Positions 16,447 through 26,100 of a stretch of 37,230 bases of DNA are shown piece after piece. Made by a program: the position numbers and the translations under genes. Source of the stretch: WJLY01 sp964562405 (lineage in GTDB: Bacteria > Joyebacterota > Joyebacteria > Joyebacterales > Joyebacteraceae); contig CAZLTC010000022.1 in NCBI GenBank assembly GCA_964562405.1, forward strand, positions 1 to 37,230, in the 5' to 3' direction. Each line of letters begins with the position of its first letter. Position 1 is the first letter of the stretch. The notes beneath the pieces are model-generated. The model had not been told where the DNA came from and did not search any database. It saw only the letters and a program-made list of their open reading frames with translations.

Positions 16447-17321
16447 GCATCTTTATCGATGAGGGGACTCGGGTCTGCGTTCAGGGGATAACGGGGCGCG
16501 ACGGCGCGTTCCACACGAAGGGCATGCTGGAGTACGGAACGAGAGTGGTGGCCGGCGTGACGCCCGGCAAGGGTGGCGCATCGGTCGAAGGAGTGCCGGT
16601 GTTCGACAGCATGAAGGAGGCCGTGGAGCGGACGGGCGCCAATGCCTCGATCACCTTCGTGCCGGCGCGGTTCGCCACTGCGGCCATCCTCGAGGCGGCT
16701 GAGGCGGGCGTCGGGCTCGTTGTAGCGGTGTCCGAGGGCGTCCCCACGCTCGACGCCGCGCGCATCTATCACAGGCTCGTCGAGCTGGGAACGCGGATGA
16801 TCGGTCCCAACTGTCCGGGCATCATAAGCCCCGGCAGGTCCAAGCTCGGCATCATGCCTGGCTGGATACACTCGCGGGGATCCATCGGTGTCGTATCGCG
16901 GAGCGGCACGCTCACGTACGAGGTCGTCGACCAGCTGAGAAGAGAGGGACTGGGGCAGTCAAGCGTCGTCGGCATCGGCGGCGATCCGATCATCGGCACG
17001 AGCTTCATAGATACGCTTCGCGCGTTCCAGGACGACGACCAGACGGAGGCCGTGGTCCTCATAGGTGAGATAGGCGGGACCGACGAGGAGGAAGCGGCGG
17101 CCTTCGTGAGGAATGTGATGACGAAGCCGGTCGTGGGCTTCATCGCCGGCCGCACGGCGCCCCCCGGGAAGAGGATGGGGCACGCCGGAGCCATCATCGC
17201 GGGCGGCAAGGGCACCGCGGAGGAGAAGATCGCGGCCCTGTCGGCCGCCGGCATCCCGGTCGCCGAACGGCCGAGCGACATCCCGTCCCTCGTGGCGAGC
17301 GCGTTGGGGAGGGCGGAATGA
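16443..17321 (+). CDS. sucD: Succinyl-CoA synthetase alpha subunit
   Basis: A 292-residue CoA-binding subunit that carries the phosphohistidine intermediate. It begins SIFIDEGTRVCVQGITGRDG, with CoA-binding Rossmann features, contains IGPNCPGIISPG, and the active-site histidine is H247 in RMGHAGAIIAGGKGTAEEK. The GTG start overlaps the sucC stop and has GGAGG at 16433-16437; its own stop overlaps the korD ATG. This tight coupling to the kor genes indicates that the succinyl-CoA handled here is made, or consumed, by the ferredoxin-linked 2-oxoglutarate enzyme. Confidence 0.96.
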   Translation: MSIFIDEGTRVCVQGITGRDGAFHTKGMLEYGTRVVAGVTPGKGGASVEGVPVFDSMKEAVERTGANASITFVPARFATAAILEAAEAGVGLVVAVSEGVPTLDAARIYHRLVELGTRMIGPNCPGIISPGRSKLGIMPGWIHSRGSIGVVSRSGTLTYEVVDQLRREGLGQSSVVGIGGDPIIGTSFIDTLRAFQDDDQTEAVVLIGEIGGTDEEEAAAFVRNVMTKPVVGFIAGRTAPPGKRMGHAGAIIAGGKGTAEEKIAALSAAGIPVAERPSDIPSLVASALGRAE

Positions 17322-17641
17322 GCGACAAGGACAAGATGGACACGGCCTCCAGGGCGTGGCGCTATCCCGGCAGGGAGGAGCACCCCGAGCAGCTCATCTT
17401 CATATACGAGGACTGGTGCAAGAGCTGCGGCATCTGCTCGGAGATGTGCCCCGCGGGGGTCTTCACCGTCGACGATACGGGCAGGCCCCGCGTGACCCAT
17501 CCCGACGCCTGCACCGCATGCTACCTGTGCGAGCAGCTGTGCCCGGACATGGCCATAACCGTCTACAAGGAGCGCGGGAAGGGCGGCGAGGGCGCCGTCG
17601 GCAAGAGCGCCGGCAGCGGGGGAGGTGGTGAGCGTGGCTGA
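17318..17641 (+). CDS. korD: 2-oxoglutarate:ferredoxin oxidoreductase, delta (ferredoxin) subunit
   Basis: A 107-residue 2[4Fe-4S] ferredoxin-like subunit. Cluster motifs are CKSCGICSEMCP (C34, C37, C40, C44) and CTACYLCEQLCP. The C-terminal 20 residues are Gly/Ser/Lys-rich and probably disordered. The ATG overlaps the sucD stop (ATGA) and the gene's end overlaps the korA start region. In the family this subunit passes electrons from the TPP site to external ferredoxin. Its gene order, D-A-B-C, is common for Kor enzymes. Confidence 0.92.
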   Translation: MSDKDKMDTASRAWRYPGREEHPEQLIFIYEDWCKSCGICSEMCPAGVFTVDDTGRPRVTHPDACTACYLCEQLCPDMAITVYKERGKGGEGAVGKSAGSGGGGERG

Positions 17642-18776
17642 CAGCAAGGCCAAGGTGCTTCAGGGTAATGAGGCGTGCGCGGTCGGCGCGCTGGCGGCCG
17701 GGGTCGACTTCTTCGCGGGCTACCCGATCACGCCGTCCTCCGAGATCGCCGAACTGATGTCCCAGTGCATGCCGCTGATCGGCGGGCGTTTCATACAGAT
17801 GGAGGACGAGATCGCGTCCATCGCGGCGATCATCGGTGCCTCGCTCGCGGGAGCGACCTCGATGACGGCCACGTCGGGGCCGGGCTTCTCTCTCATGCAG
17901 GAGAACCTGGGTTTCGCCTGCCTGGCGGAGATACCGTGCGTCATCGTGAACGTCATGAGAGCGGGCCCCTCGACGGGACTCCCAACGCAGGCCGCGCAGG
18001 GTGACGTCCAGCAGGCGAGATGGGGCACGCACGGCGACCACGCGATCATCGCGCTCTGCCCGTCGACCGTACGCGAGTGCTTCGAAATGACCATCGAGTG
18101 CGTGAACCTGGCCGAGCGGTTCAGGACTCCGACGATCCTGCTCATGGACGAGGTCATCGGCCACATGCGCGAGACGGTCGTGCTGCCGACCTCGGACTCG
18201 TACAGTCTGACGCATCGCGACGTACCTGAGTCGGGACTTGCGGATTACTGCCCATACGCTGAGTGCGACGCGCCGGTTTCTCCGCTGGCGGCCTTCGGAG
18301 GGGAGTACAGGTTCCACGTCACGGGGCTCACGCACGATGTGCACGGCTTCCCGACGATGGTTCCCGACGAGGTCGACCGCAAGATCAGACACATCGTGGG
18401 GAAGATCGAGTCGCGCGCGGACGAACTTGCTTCCAACGAGGAGTACGCGACGGAAGACGCCGAGGTCTTGCTCTTCGCGTACGGCTCGACGGCCCGCGTC
18501 GCCAAGGCGTCGGTCCGCGCGCTCAGGGAGAAAGGCGTCAGGGCGGGGCTCCTGCGCGCGAAGACGCTGTGGCCGTTCTCTCCGAAGCGCCTGCGCGAGC
18601 TGGCGCCCGGTCTCAAACTCGTCGTGGTTCCCGAGATGAACCTGGGACAGTACGTGCTCGAGGTCGAGCGGGTGCTGTGCGGTGACGTGCGCGTCGCCAG
18701 GCTGGGGCGGGTGGACGGTCACCTCTTCGAGCCAGATGAGATCACCGAGTTCGTCTTGCGGGAGGTGTCGCCTTGA
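17634..18776 (+). CDS. korA: 2-oxoglutarate:ferredoxin oxidoreductase, alpha subunit
   Basis: A 380-residue pyruvate:ferredoxin-oxidoreductase-type alpha chain, with LQGNEACAVGALAAGVDFFA, the GYPITPSSEIAE motif, the MEDEIASIAAIIGASLAGA segment, TSGPGFSLMQENLGFA and GPSTGLPT. The C-terminal transketolase-type domain has FAYGSTARVAK and LLRAKTLWPF. Three in-frame GTGs compete (17625, 17628, 17634); I choose 17634 because GGAGG at 17621-17625 is then correctly spaced at eight bases. The 2-oxoglutarate assignment rests mainly on coupling to sucCD; the family also includes branched-chain 2-oxoacid enzymes. Confidence 0.92.
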   Translation: MADSKAKVLQGNEACAVGALAAGVDFFAGYPITPSSEIAELMSQCMPLIGGRFIQMEDEIASIAAIIGASLAGATSMTATSGPGFSLMQENLGFACLAEIPCVIVNVMRAGPSTGLPTQAAQGDVQQARWGTHGDHAIIALCPSTVRECFEMTIECVNLAERFRTPTILLMDEVIGHMRETVVLPTSDSYSLTHRDVPESGLADYCPYAECDAPVSPLAAFGGEYRFHVTGLTHDVHGFPTMVPDEVDRKIRHIVGKIESRADELASNEEYATEDAEVLLFAYGSTARVAKASVRALREKGVRAGLLRAKTLWPFSPKRLRELAPGLKLVVVPEMNLGQYVLEVERVLCGDVRVARLGRVDGHLFEPDEITEFVLREVSP

Positions 18777-19675
18777 GCCGCGCAATAGAGGAGGCGAGGA
18801 GCTATCTTCGCCCGACCAAGAAGTTCCCTACCGTCTGGTGCGCTGGCTGCGGCCTCGGGATCGTGCAGAGCGCTCTCGTGCGCGCGATATCCCGCCTGGG
18901 CCTGGAGAAGAATGACATTGCCGTCGTTTCCGGCATAGGGTGCACAGGCAGGATGCCGGCCTACGTCGACTTCAACACGCTGCACACGACGCACGGCAGG
19001 GCGCTGGCGTTCGCCACAGGTGTCAAGCTGGCGCGGCCGAAGATGACCGTGTTCGCCGTGATGGGCGACGGCGACGCGCTGGCGATCGGAGGCAACCACT
19101 TCATACACGCGTGCCGCCGCAACATCGACATGACGGCGATCGTGGTGAACAACCGCATCTACGGGATGACCGGGGGGCAGTACTCGCCGACAACCCCGCA
19201 CGGCAAGCGCGGAACGACCGCGCCCTACGGAAACGTGGAACACGCGTTCGACACGGCTGCCCTGGCGGTCGGGGCCGGCGCCACGTTTGTGGCGAGGACC
19301 TCGGCCTACCACGCCAGAGAGGCCGACTCGCTCATCGAGAAGGCCGTGCGCCATCACGGGTTCTCGGTGGTCGAGATCATCACCAACTGCTACACCAGCT
19401 ACGGCAGGATGAACAAGTTCACCTCGCCGGTGCAGATGCTCAAGCAGATGAAAGAGAACGCCGTTCCGGTAGCGGCGTGGGACAAGCTCCCGGCCGAGGA
19501 ACGGGAAGGCAAGTTCACGCGTGGAGTGATCATGGACAGGGAGCTTCCCGAGTTCATAGAGTCGTATGACGATCTCGGAGAGCGCCTGACGCGCACGCCG
19601 GCCGCGGTCGAGCGCGTGCGGGGTATCCTGCGTTCATACGACGGCTCTGCGAACCGGCTGCGGTCCTCAGACTAG
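18773..19675 (+). CDS. korB: 2-oxoglutarate:ferredoxin oxidoreductase, beta subunit
   Basis: The 300-residue thiamine-diphosphate-binding subunit. It shows the cluster-associated WCAGCGLGIVQSAL near the N-terminus, SGIGCTGRMPAY, THGRALAFATGVKLARP and the TPP motif MGDGDALAIGGNHFIHACRR followed by VVNNRIYGMTGGQ. C-terminal TNCYTSYGR is also conserved. The TTG start at 18773 overlaps the korA stop, with GGAGG at 18761-18765. Together with KorA it forms the catalytic heterodimer; oxidation of 2-oxoglutarate to succinyl-CoA and CO2, or the reverse reductive carboxylation, are both possible. Confidence 0.94.
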   Translation: MSRAIEEARSYLRPTKKFPTVWCAGCGLGIVQSALVRAISRLGLEKNDIAVVSGIGCTGRMPAYVDFNTLHTTHGRALAFATGVKLARPKMTVFAVMGDGDALAIGGNHFIHACRRNIDMTAIVVNNRIYGMTGGQYSPTTPHGKRGTTAPYGNVEHAFDTAALAVGAGATFVARTSAYHAREADSLIEKAVRHHGFSVVEIITNCYTSYGRMNKFTSPVQMLKQMKENAVPVAAWDKLPAEEREGKFTRGVIMDRELPEFIESYDDLGERLTRTPAAVERVRGILRSYDGSANRLRSSD

Positions 19676-19685
19676 GAGCGGGGCC

Positions 19686-20270
19686 GTGTCGACTGACCAG
19701 GAGGAGAGACTCAACGTGAGCGATCCCGATTCCGGTAGGTTCGAGATCAGGCTCTCAGGCTCGGGTGGCCAGGGGCTGATGCTGGCCGGAAAGCTGCTGG
19801 CGGAGGCGGCCGTCTACGACGGCAAGAACGCCGTCCAGACCCAGAGCTACGGCCCGGAGGCGCGCGGAGGGAAGAGCAAGACCGACGTCGTGATCTCCGA
19901 TGGCGAGATCGACTATCCTAAGGCGACGAGGGTTGACGTTCTTCTGTCAATGAGTCAACCCGCGTACAACGAGTACCAGTCGTCGCTCAAAGAAGGCGGT
20001 CTGCTCATCGTTGATTCGAAGCTCGTGGAGAACGTGGAGCAGGCCGACGCCGTGCGCATCCCATTCACCAACCTCGCTGTCGAGGAGTGCGGGAGGCAGC
20101 TCTTCGCCAATGTTGTGGCCCTGGGCGCGGTCGTGGAGCTGACGGGAGCGGTGAGGTGGGAGAGCCTGCGCTCCGCCGTTCTCGCGCGCGTTCCGAAGGG
20201 GACCGAGCAGGTCAACGAGAAGGCGCTCGCCGTCGGAAGAGAAGCGGCGCGTCGGGTCGTGGGGGGGTAG
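19686..20270 (+). CDS. korC: 2-oxoglutarate:ferredoxin oxidoreductase, gamma subunit
   Basis: A 194-residue gamma-type chain with FEIRLSGSGGQGLMLAGKLL, the family N-terminal signature, then TQSYGPEARGGKSKTDVVIS, LLIVDSKLV and NVVALGAVVELTG. The start is either GTG 19686 (AGGAG at 19674-19678, seven-base spacing) or GTG 19716 (AGGAGGAG ten bases upstream), which would remove ten residues; both keep the whole domain. In Kor/Vor enzymes the gamma subunit completes the heterotetramer. It precedes ndk by only four bases. Confidence 0.93.
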   Translation: MSTDQEERLNVSDPDSGRFEIRLSGSGGQGLMLAGKLLAEAAVYDGKNAVQTQSYGPEARGGKSKTDVVISDGEIDYPKATRVDVLLSMSQPAYNEYQSSLKEGGLLIVDSKLVENVEQADAVRIPFTNLAVEECGRQLFANVVALGAVVELTGAVRWESLRSAVLARVPKGTEQVNEKALAVGREAARRVVGG

Positions 20271-20274
20271 CGCA

Positions 20275-20700
20275 ATGTCCAGGACCTTCCTTCTCATAAA
20301 GCCGAGCGCCGTCGAGGCCGGCAAGGTCGGCGGCATCATCTCGGTTCTCGAGTCCGCCGGGTTCCGCATTGTCGGGCTGACGTCGAAGCGAATGACCCGT
20401 GAAGAGGCGGCGAGGTTCTACGACGTACACGAGGGCAAGGACTTCTACGAGCCCCTCATGGACTACATGACCTCGGGGCTGACGGTCGGCATGGTGCTCG
20501 AGGCCGCGGACGCCGTGGCGCTCCTCCGGAGGACCGTCGGGGCCACCGACCCCGCCAAGGCGGACGCCGGCACCATACGGGCTCTCTTCGGCGACACTCT
20601 GCGAAGGAACGCGGTTCACGCCTCGGACTCGTCCGGGCGCGTAGAGCACGAGGCGGGCATCTACTTCGGCGACTGCCCGAGGGCCACCGACTCGAGGTGA
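20275..20700 (+). CDS. ndk: Nucleoside diphosphate kinase
   Basis: A 141-residue Ndk that transfers phosphate from ATP to nucleoside diphosphates through a phosphohistidine. It has the N-terminal RTFLLIKPSAVEAG, and the active site H115 in NAVHASDS. Length is typical. It is embedded between korC and nuoE, as in several genomes where ndk follows sucCD, and would equilibrate GTP or other NTPs made by SucCD with ATP. The ATG is four bases past the korC stop. Confidence 0.95.
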   Translation: MSRTFLLIKPSAVEAGKVGGIISVLESAGFRIVGLTSKRMTREEAARFYDVHEGKDFYEPLMDYMTSGLTVGMVLEAADAVALLRRTVGATDPAKADAGTIRALFGDTLRRNAVHASDSSGRVEHEAGIYFGDCPRATDSR

Positions 20701-20734
20701 TCCGCGGGTGCCGTTACGGGACGTTGGAGGTTCG

Positions 20735-21226
20735 ATGGAGAAAGCGGGTGTGGCCGAGACGACGATGGCGGAGTACCTCTCGATCGTCGACGAAGCCGTG
20801 GAAGCGCAGACCACCATGCGCGGCGCGCTCATTCCGGTCCTGCAGCAGGTCCAGGAGAGAGTGGGGTACCTTCCGCCGGAGGTGATGGAGCGGATAGCCG
20901 AGCGCGTCGGCGTGCCGCCGGCCAGGGTCTTCGGTGTGGCCAGCTTCTACTCGCAGTTCAGGCTCGAGCCCGTCGGCAAGTACGTCATCAAGGTGTGCCA
21001 CGGCACGGCCTGCCACGTCCAGGGCGCGAACACCATCACGGAAGCGATCTGCGAAGAGCTCGGGGTCGAGGAGGGCGCAACGACTCCGGACGGGAAGTTC
21101 ACGATCTCGTCGGTCGCCTGTCTCGGCTGCTGCAGTCTGGCGCCGGTCATGATGATCGGAGACGAGACGTTCGGGCGCCTGACGCCCGACACTGCAAGGA
21201 AGATAGTCCGCGAGTTCGGAGAGTAG
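20735..21226 (+). CDS. nuoE: NuoE-like [2Fe-2S] subunit of an NAD(P)H-linked complex
   Basis: A 163-residue thioredoxin-like [2Fe-2S] subunit (24-kDa subunit family). The ligands C88, C93, C129 and C133 lie in CHGTACHVQGA and CLGCCSLAP. The N-terminal helices include LIPVLQQVQERVGYLPPEV and VFGVASFYSQF. The ATG at 20735 follows GGAGG at 20726-20730; a longer in-frame GTG at 20708 is less likely. No other complex I membrane or quinone-site genes follow, so this is not a respiratory complex I cluster but a soluble NuoEF-type diaphorase unit, as in NAD-linked hydrogenases and formate dehydrogenases. Confidence 0.92.
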   Translation: MEKAGVAETTMAEYLSIVDEAVEAQTTMRGALIPVLQQVQERVGYLPPEVMERIAERVGVPPARVFGVASFYSQFRLEPVGKYVIKVCHGTACHVQGANTITEAICEELGVEEGATTPDGKFTISSVACLGCCSLAPVMMIGDETFGRLTPDTARKIVREFGE

Positions 21227-21281
21227 CCCGCGCTACGACGTTCCGTACGGGCCCGCATCGCGAACCCTCGAGAGGGCGAGA

Positions 21282-23069
21282 ATGTCAACTACGCCTCAAG
21301 GCACTGAGATCACGGTCGGCCTCGGAAGCTGCGGCATCGCCGCGGGGGCGGGCGAAGTCATGCGCGCGCTCGAGGCCGGCATAAGGGAGCGCGGCCTCGA
21401 CGTCCACCTGAGGCGGACCGGGTGCGTGGGAATGTGCTACCGCGAGCCGATCGTGGACGTGGAGGCGCCGGGGCTGGGCAAGGTCACGTACGGCGGGGTG
21501 AAGGCCGATTGGGTCGGGCGCATTCTGGACGAGCACGTCGTGGGTGGAAAGCCCGTCGACCAGTGGGTCGTGCGGGCCGAGGGCCAGGACCTCCCAGACG
21601 AGAGCTACTATGAGCGGCAGGTCCGGCTCGTGCTCAGGAACGCCGGGACGATGGACCCGGAGTCGATCGACGAGTATATCTCCAGGGGCGGGTATGAGGC
21701 GCTCACGAAGGCCCTCAAGACCATGACCCCGGAGCAGGTCATCGCCGAGGTGAAGGCGTCAGGCCTCCGGGGCCGCGGAGGCGCCGGGTTCCCGACGGGG
21801 ATCAAGTGGGAGTTGTGCGCCCGGCAGCCGGGTGAGGTCAAGTACGTCATCGTGAACGCCGACGAGGGTGACCCCGGGGCCTTCATGGACCGGAGCGTCC
21901 TCGAGGGCGACCCCCACGCGGTCCTCGAGGGGCTCATCATCGCCGCTTACGCCGTCGGCGCGTCCGAGGGCTACTTCTACGTCAGGGCCGAGTACCCGCT
22001 CGCCGTGGCGAGACTCTGGATAGCCATCGGTGACGCGCGCGAACGGGGACTCCTTGGCGAGAATATCCTGGACTCCGGCTTCAGCTTCCAGGTTCACATC
22101 AAGGAGGGCGCGGGAGCGTTCGTCTGCGGCGAGGAGACGGCACTCATCGCATCGATCGAAGGAAAGCGCGGCATGCCGCGGCTCCGCCCGCCGTACCCGG
22201 CGGCCGAGGGCCTATGGGGCAAGCCGACGAACAACAACAACGTCGAGACCTACGCGAACATCCCCTGGATCATACGGGAGGGCGCTGCTGCCTACGCCGC
22301 GCACGGCACCGAGTCGAGCAAGGGCACGAAGGTCTTCGCGCTCGCCGGGAAGATCGTGAGGGGTGGGCTGGTCGAAGTGCCGATGGGCACGAAGCTCCGC
22401 GAGGTCATCTTCGACATCGGCGGCGGCGTGCCGGAGGGCCGCTCGTTCAAGGCCGTTCAGCTCGGAGGCCCGTCGGGAGGCTGCATCCCCTCGGAGTTCC
22501 TGGACATTGAGGTCGACTACGAGTCCGTCACGAGGACCGGTGCCATCATGGGTTCGGGTGGCATGGTCGTGATGGACGACTCGACCTGCATGGTCGACAT
22601 CGCGAGGTTCTTCCTGAACTTCACGCAGGACGAAAGCTGCGGCAAGTGTACCTTCTGCCGCGTCGGTACGAAGCGCATGCTGGAGATCCTGAACCGCATA
22701 ACCGCGGGCGAGGGGCAGGAGGGCGACATCGAGCTGCTCCAGGAGCTGGGCAGCAAGATTGTGTCGTCGTCGCTCTGCGGGCTCGGACAGAGCGCGCCGA
22801 ACCCCGTGCTCACGACCATCAAGTACTTCCGCGACGAGTACGAGGCGCACATCAACGAGAAGAGATGCCCGGCGCACTCGTGCAGGGCGCTCATCACCTA
22901 CGAGATCGACCCGGACAAGTGTGTCGGCTGCACCCTGTGCACGCGCGCGTGCCCGACGGGCGCGGCCAGCGGCGAGAGGAAGAAGCCGCACGTGATCGAC
23001 CAGTCACTCTGCACGAAGTGCGACGCGTGCAGGCGCGCATGCAAGTTCGACGCTGTGATCGTCAAGTGA
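21282..23069 (+). CDS. nuoF: NuoF-like NADH-binding flavoprotein with extra ferredoxin domains
   Basis: A 595-residue, long-type NuoF. Order of domains: a thioredoxin-like N-terminal region (1-110) with C17, C48 and C52; the FMN/NADH core with GRGGAGFPTGIKWELC, YVIVNADEGDPGAFMDR, FVCGEETALIASIEGKRG and GKPTNNNNVET; an SLBB segment; the N3-type [4Fe-4S] motif SCGKCTFCRVGT with CGLGQ; and a C-terminal pair of [4Fe-4S] motifs CVGCTLCTRACP and CTKCDACRRACK. This architecture is that of HydB/HndC/FdsB-like electron-bifurcating or NAD-linked complexes. The N-terminal cluster would normally have four Cys; only three are visible. It sits 55 bases after nuoE and 91 bases before the fusion gene. Confidence 0.93.
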   Translation: MSTTPQGTEITVGLGSCGIAAGAGEVMRALEAGIRERGLDVHLRRTGCVGMCYREPIVDVEAPGLGKVTYGGVKADWVGRILDEHVVGGKPVDQWVVRAEGQDLPDESYYERQVRLVLRNAGTMDPESIDEYISRGGYEALTKALKTMTPEQVIAEVKASGLRGRGGAGFPTGIKWELCARQPGEVKYVIVNADEGDPGAFMDRSVLEGDPHAVLEGLIIAAYAVGASEGYFYVRAEYPLAVARLWIAIGDARERGLLGENILDSGFSFQVHIKEGAGAFVCGEETALIASIEGKRGMPRLRPPYPAAEGLWGKPTNNNNVETYANIPWIIREGAAAYAAHGTESSKGTKVFALAGKIVRGGLVEVPMGTKLREVIFDIGGGVPEGRSFKAVQLGGPSGGCIPSEFLDIEVDYESVTRTGAIMGSGGMVVMDDSTCMVDIARFFLNFTQDESCGKCTFCRVGTKRMLEILNRITAGEGQEGDIELLQELGSKIVSSSLCGLGQSAPNPVLTTIKYFRDEYEAHINEKRCPAHSCRALITYEIDPDKCVGCTLCTRACPTGAASGERKKPHVIDQSLCTKCDACRRACKFDAVIVK

Positions 23070-23160
23070 CCGGGCTCGTGCGGTCCGCGCCGCCTGCGCC
23101 CGTGGGCGAGTGCGACCCCCGAGCTTCCGCGCGACCAGGCGGTTCCCGGAGAGGAATACG

Positions 23161-26100
23161 GTGCCAGACATTCGGATAACCCTGAACGGTAAGGAAGTCG
23201 ACGTACCGGCGGGCGTCACGATCCTGGAGGCCGCCAGGCTACACGGGATCGAGATACCGACGCTCTGTGACGACGAGCAGCTCGAGCCCTACGCGTCGTG
23301 CTGGCTGTGTGCCGTCCGTCTCGAGGGCATGAAGAGGTACGTGCCCTCGTGCGGGACGAAGGTCGCTCCCGGCATGAAGGTCCACACGCACTCCGAGGAC
23401 GTCCTCGCGGTTCGCCGCATGGCTCTCGAGCTTCTGCTTTCGAACCACAGGGGGGACTGCATAGCCCCGTGCAAGGCCACGTGCCCCGCGGGGGTAGACG
23501 TTCAGGGTTACATCGCTCTCATCGCCGAGCGCAGATATCAGGATGCGACCGCGCTCGTCAAGCAAGTCAACCCGTTCCCGCTCGCCATCGGCCGCGTCTG
23601 TACCAGACCCTGCGAGGGTGAGTGCCGCAGGAACGCCATCGACGGGCCCGTCGCCATCGACTACCTCAAGCGCTTCGCGGCGGACTGGGACGCGGCGAGC
23701 GGAGAACCATGGACGCCGCCGGTCGCTCCGGCCACTGGCAGGAAGATCGCGCTCGTGGGCGCCGGACCGTGCAGCCTGACGGCCGCCTTCTACCTCGCGC
23801 AGATGGGCCACAGCTGCGTCGTCTTCGAGGCCCTGCCGCGACCGGGAGGCATGCTGCGCTACGGCATCCCCGAGTACAGGCTCCCGAAGGCGACTCTCGA
23901 CGTCGATATCGGGCTCATCACGGAGCTCGGGATCGAGGTCGAGTACGGCAAGGCCTTGGGCTGCGACTTCACTCTCAAGGACCTCTTAGACCGGGGCTTC
24001 GACGTTGCGTTCCTCGGCCTGGGCGCCATGGGAAGCAGGTCGATGCGCGTGCCCGGCGAGGACCTCGAGGGCGTGTGGGCCGGCACCGAGTTTCTGAAGA
24101 AGATGGGACTCGGCGAGAAGGTGGAGATCGGCCGCAGGGTCGCCATCATCGGGGGCGGCAACACGGCGATCGACGCCGCGCGTACGGCCCTCCGGCTCGG
24201 CGCCGAGAAGGTCACGATCGTCTATCGCCGCTCGCGCCACGAGATGCCGGCGTGGGACGTCGAGGTGGAGGCGGCGCTCGAGGAGGGCGTCGAGATGCAC
24301 TTCCTCGCTGCGCCCACCAAGATAGAAGGCGACGGTCGCTGCGAGCGGCTCGAGTATATCCGGATGGAGCTGGGCGAACCCGACGAGAGCGGCCGCAGGC
24401 GGCCCGTGCCGATCGAGGGTTCGGAGTCGCTGATCGAGGTCGACAACGTCATCGCCGCCATAGGGCAGGTGCCCGACCTTTCGTGCATTCACGACACGGG
24501 CGCTTCGGATCCCGACTCGCTCGAGGCGAAGCTCGAGCTGACGCGGTGGGGGACCATCGTCGCTGACGAAAAGACCGGCCTGACCTCGGTCGAGCGCGTG
24601 TTCGCGGGCGGGGACGTCGTGAGAGGCGCCGCGACGGCTATCGAGGCGATCGCCGACGGCGGGAAAGCAGCGCGCGCCATCGGCAGGATGCTCGCGGGCG
24701 GCGACATGTCGGCCGTGGAGCCGTTCTTCAACATCACAAAGCCCCGCTGGGACGAGTTTCCCAAGGAACTCCTCGAGGCCTACGAGCGCAAGGACCGCGC
24801 GGAAATGCCGGAGCTCAAGCCGTCGGCGCGAGTGAAGACGTTCGACGAGACTGAGCTGGGCCTCTCCGAAGAGCAGGCGCTCGAGGAGACGACGCGCTGC
24901 CTCGAGTGCGGCTGCGTCTCGGCGTTCACGTGCAAACTGCGCAGGTACTCAGCGGAGTATGGTGCGTCGTACGACAGGTTCGGCGGCGAGGTCGTGAGCG
25001 ACCCACCCGACCTGCGGCACCCGTTCATTCGTCTGGAGCCTGAGAAGTGCATACTCTGCGCACGCTGCGTCCGCATCTGCGAGGAGGTGGAGGGCGCATC
25101 GGCGCTCGGTCTCTTCCGTCGCGGGTTCGTTGCCCAGATGAAGCCTGCGCTCGACCGCGCCTTGACCGAGACGTCGTGCGAGTCGTGCGGCCAGTGTGTG
25201 AGCGCGTGTCCGACGGCGGCCCTCTCGGCGAAGTGCGAGCAGCCGAAGCCCGGTCCGTGGGCGCTCGGCCACGTCGTCTCGACGTGTACGTTCTGTGGCA
25301 CGGGGTGTTCGGTTTCTCTCGACGTGAAGGCGGAAGAACTCGTGGAGGTAACACCGGGCGAGGGCATCACGGGAGGGAATCTCTGTGTCCGCGGCCGGTT
25401 CGGGCTCCCGAACGCGCTCTCCCGAGAGCCGCTCCGCGCGTCCGTGCGCGGGAACGGCGACAATCGTGTCGAGGTGAGCCTCGAAGAGACCGTGCAGGTG
25501 GCCGCGAAGGGCCTGAAGGCCGCGTCGGGCGCGGTCGCCGTCACCGGCGGCGCGCGCCTCACGAACGAGGAGGCCGTGGCCCTGGGCGAGCTGGGTCGCT
25601 CCATTCTGGGCACCCAGTGGATAGGCTCGTTCGGTCTCGCGCGCGAGGCGCCGGTCTTCGCTGCCCTTGGCCGCGCCTTCGGGCGCGACGCCTCGACCGC
25701 GACGTTCAGCGATATGCTCGAGGCGAACGTCATACTGTTACTTGACTCCGACGTAGCGGAGGAGCAGACGGTTGCGGGTCTCCTCGTGCGGAAGGCCGTC
25801 AGGCATGGCGCGAAGCTCTTCGTCGTCTCGCCCGACAAGACGCGCATGGCGAAGCTCGCCGGCGACAGCTGGATCCAGGCGCCGCGCCGCTCGTACGGTG
25901 CGGCTCTGGGCGTCATGATCGACGCGGTCGTGCCGGACTGCGAGGTTCCGGGCGACCTCGGATACGAGGTCGAGGGGCTCTCGACGCTGCGGAAGACGCC
26001 GAGCTTGGCGGCCGGTTCAGTCGTCGCTGCATCACGCGAGCGCCTGGCCGAGGCGGCCCGGGAGTTTGCCGGCGCCGAGCGCGCCGTGCTAGTGGCCAAC

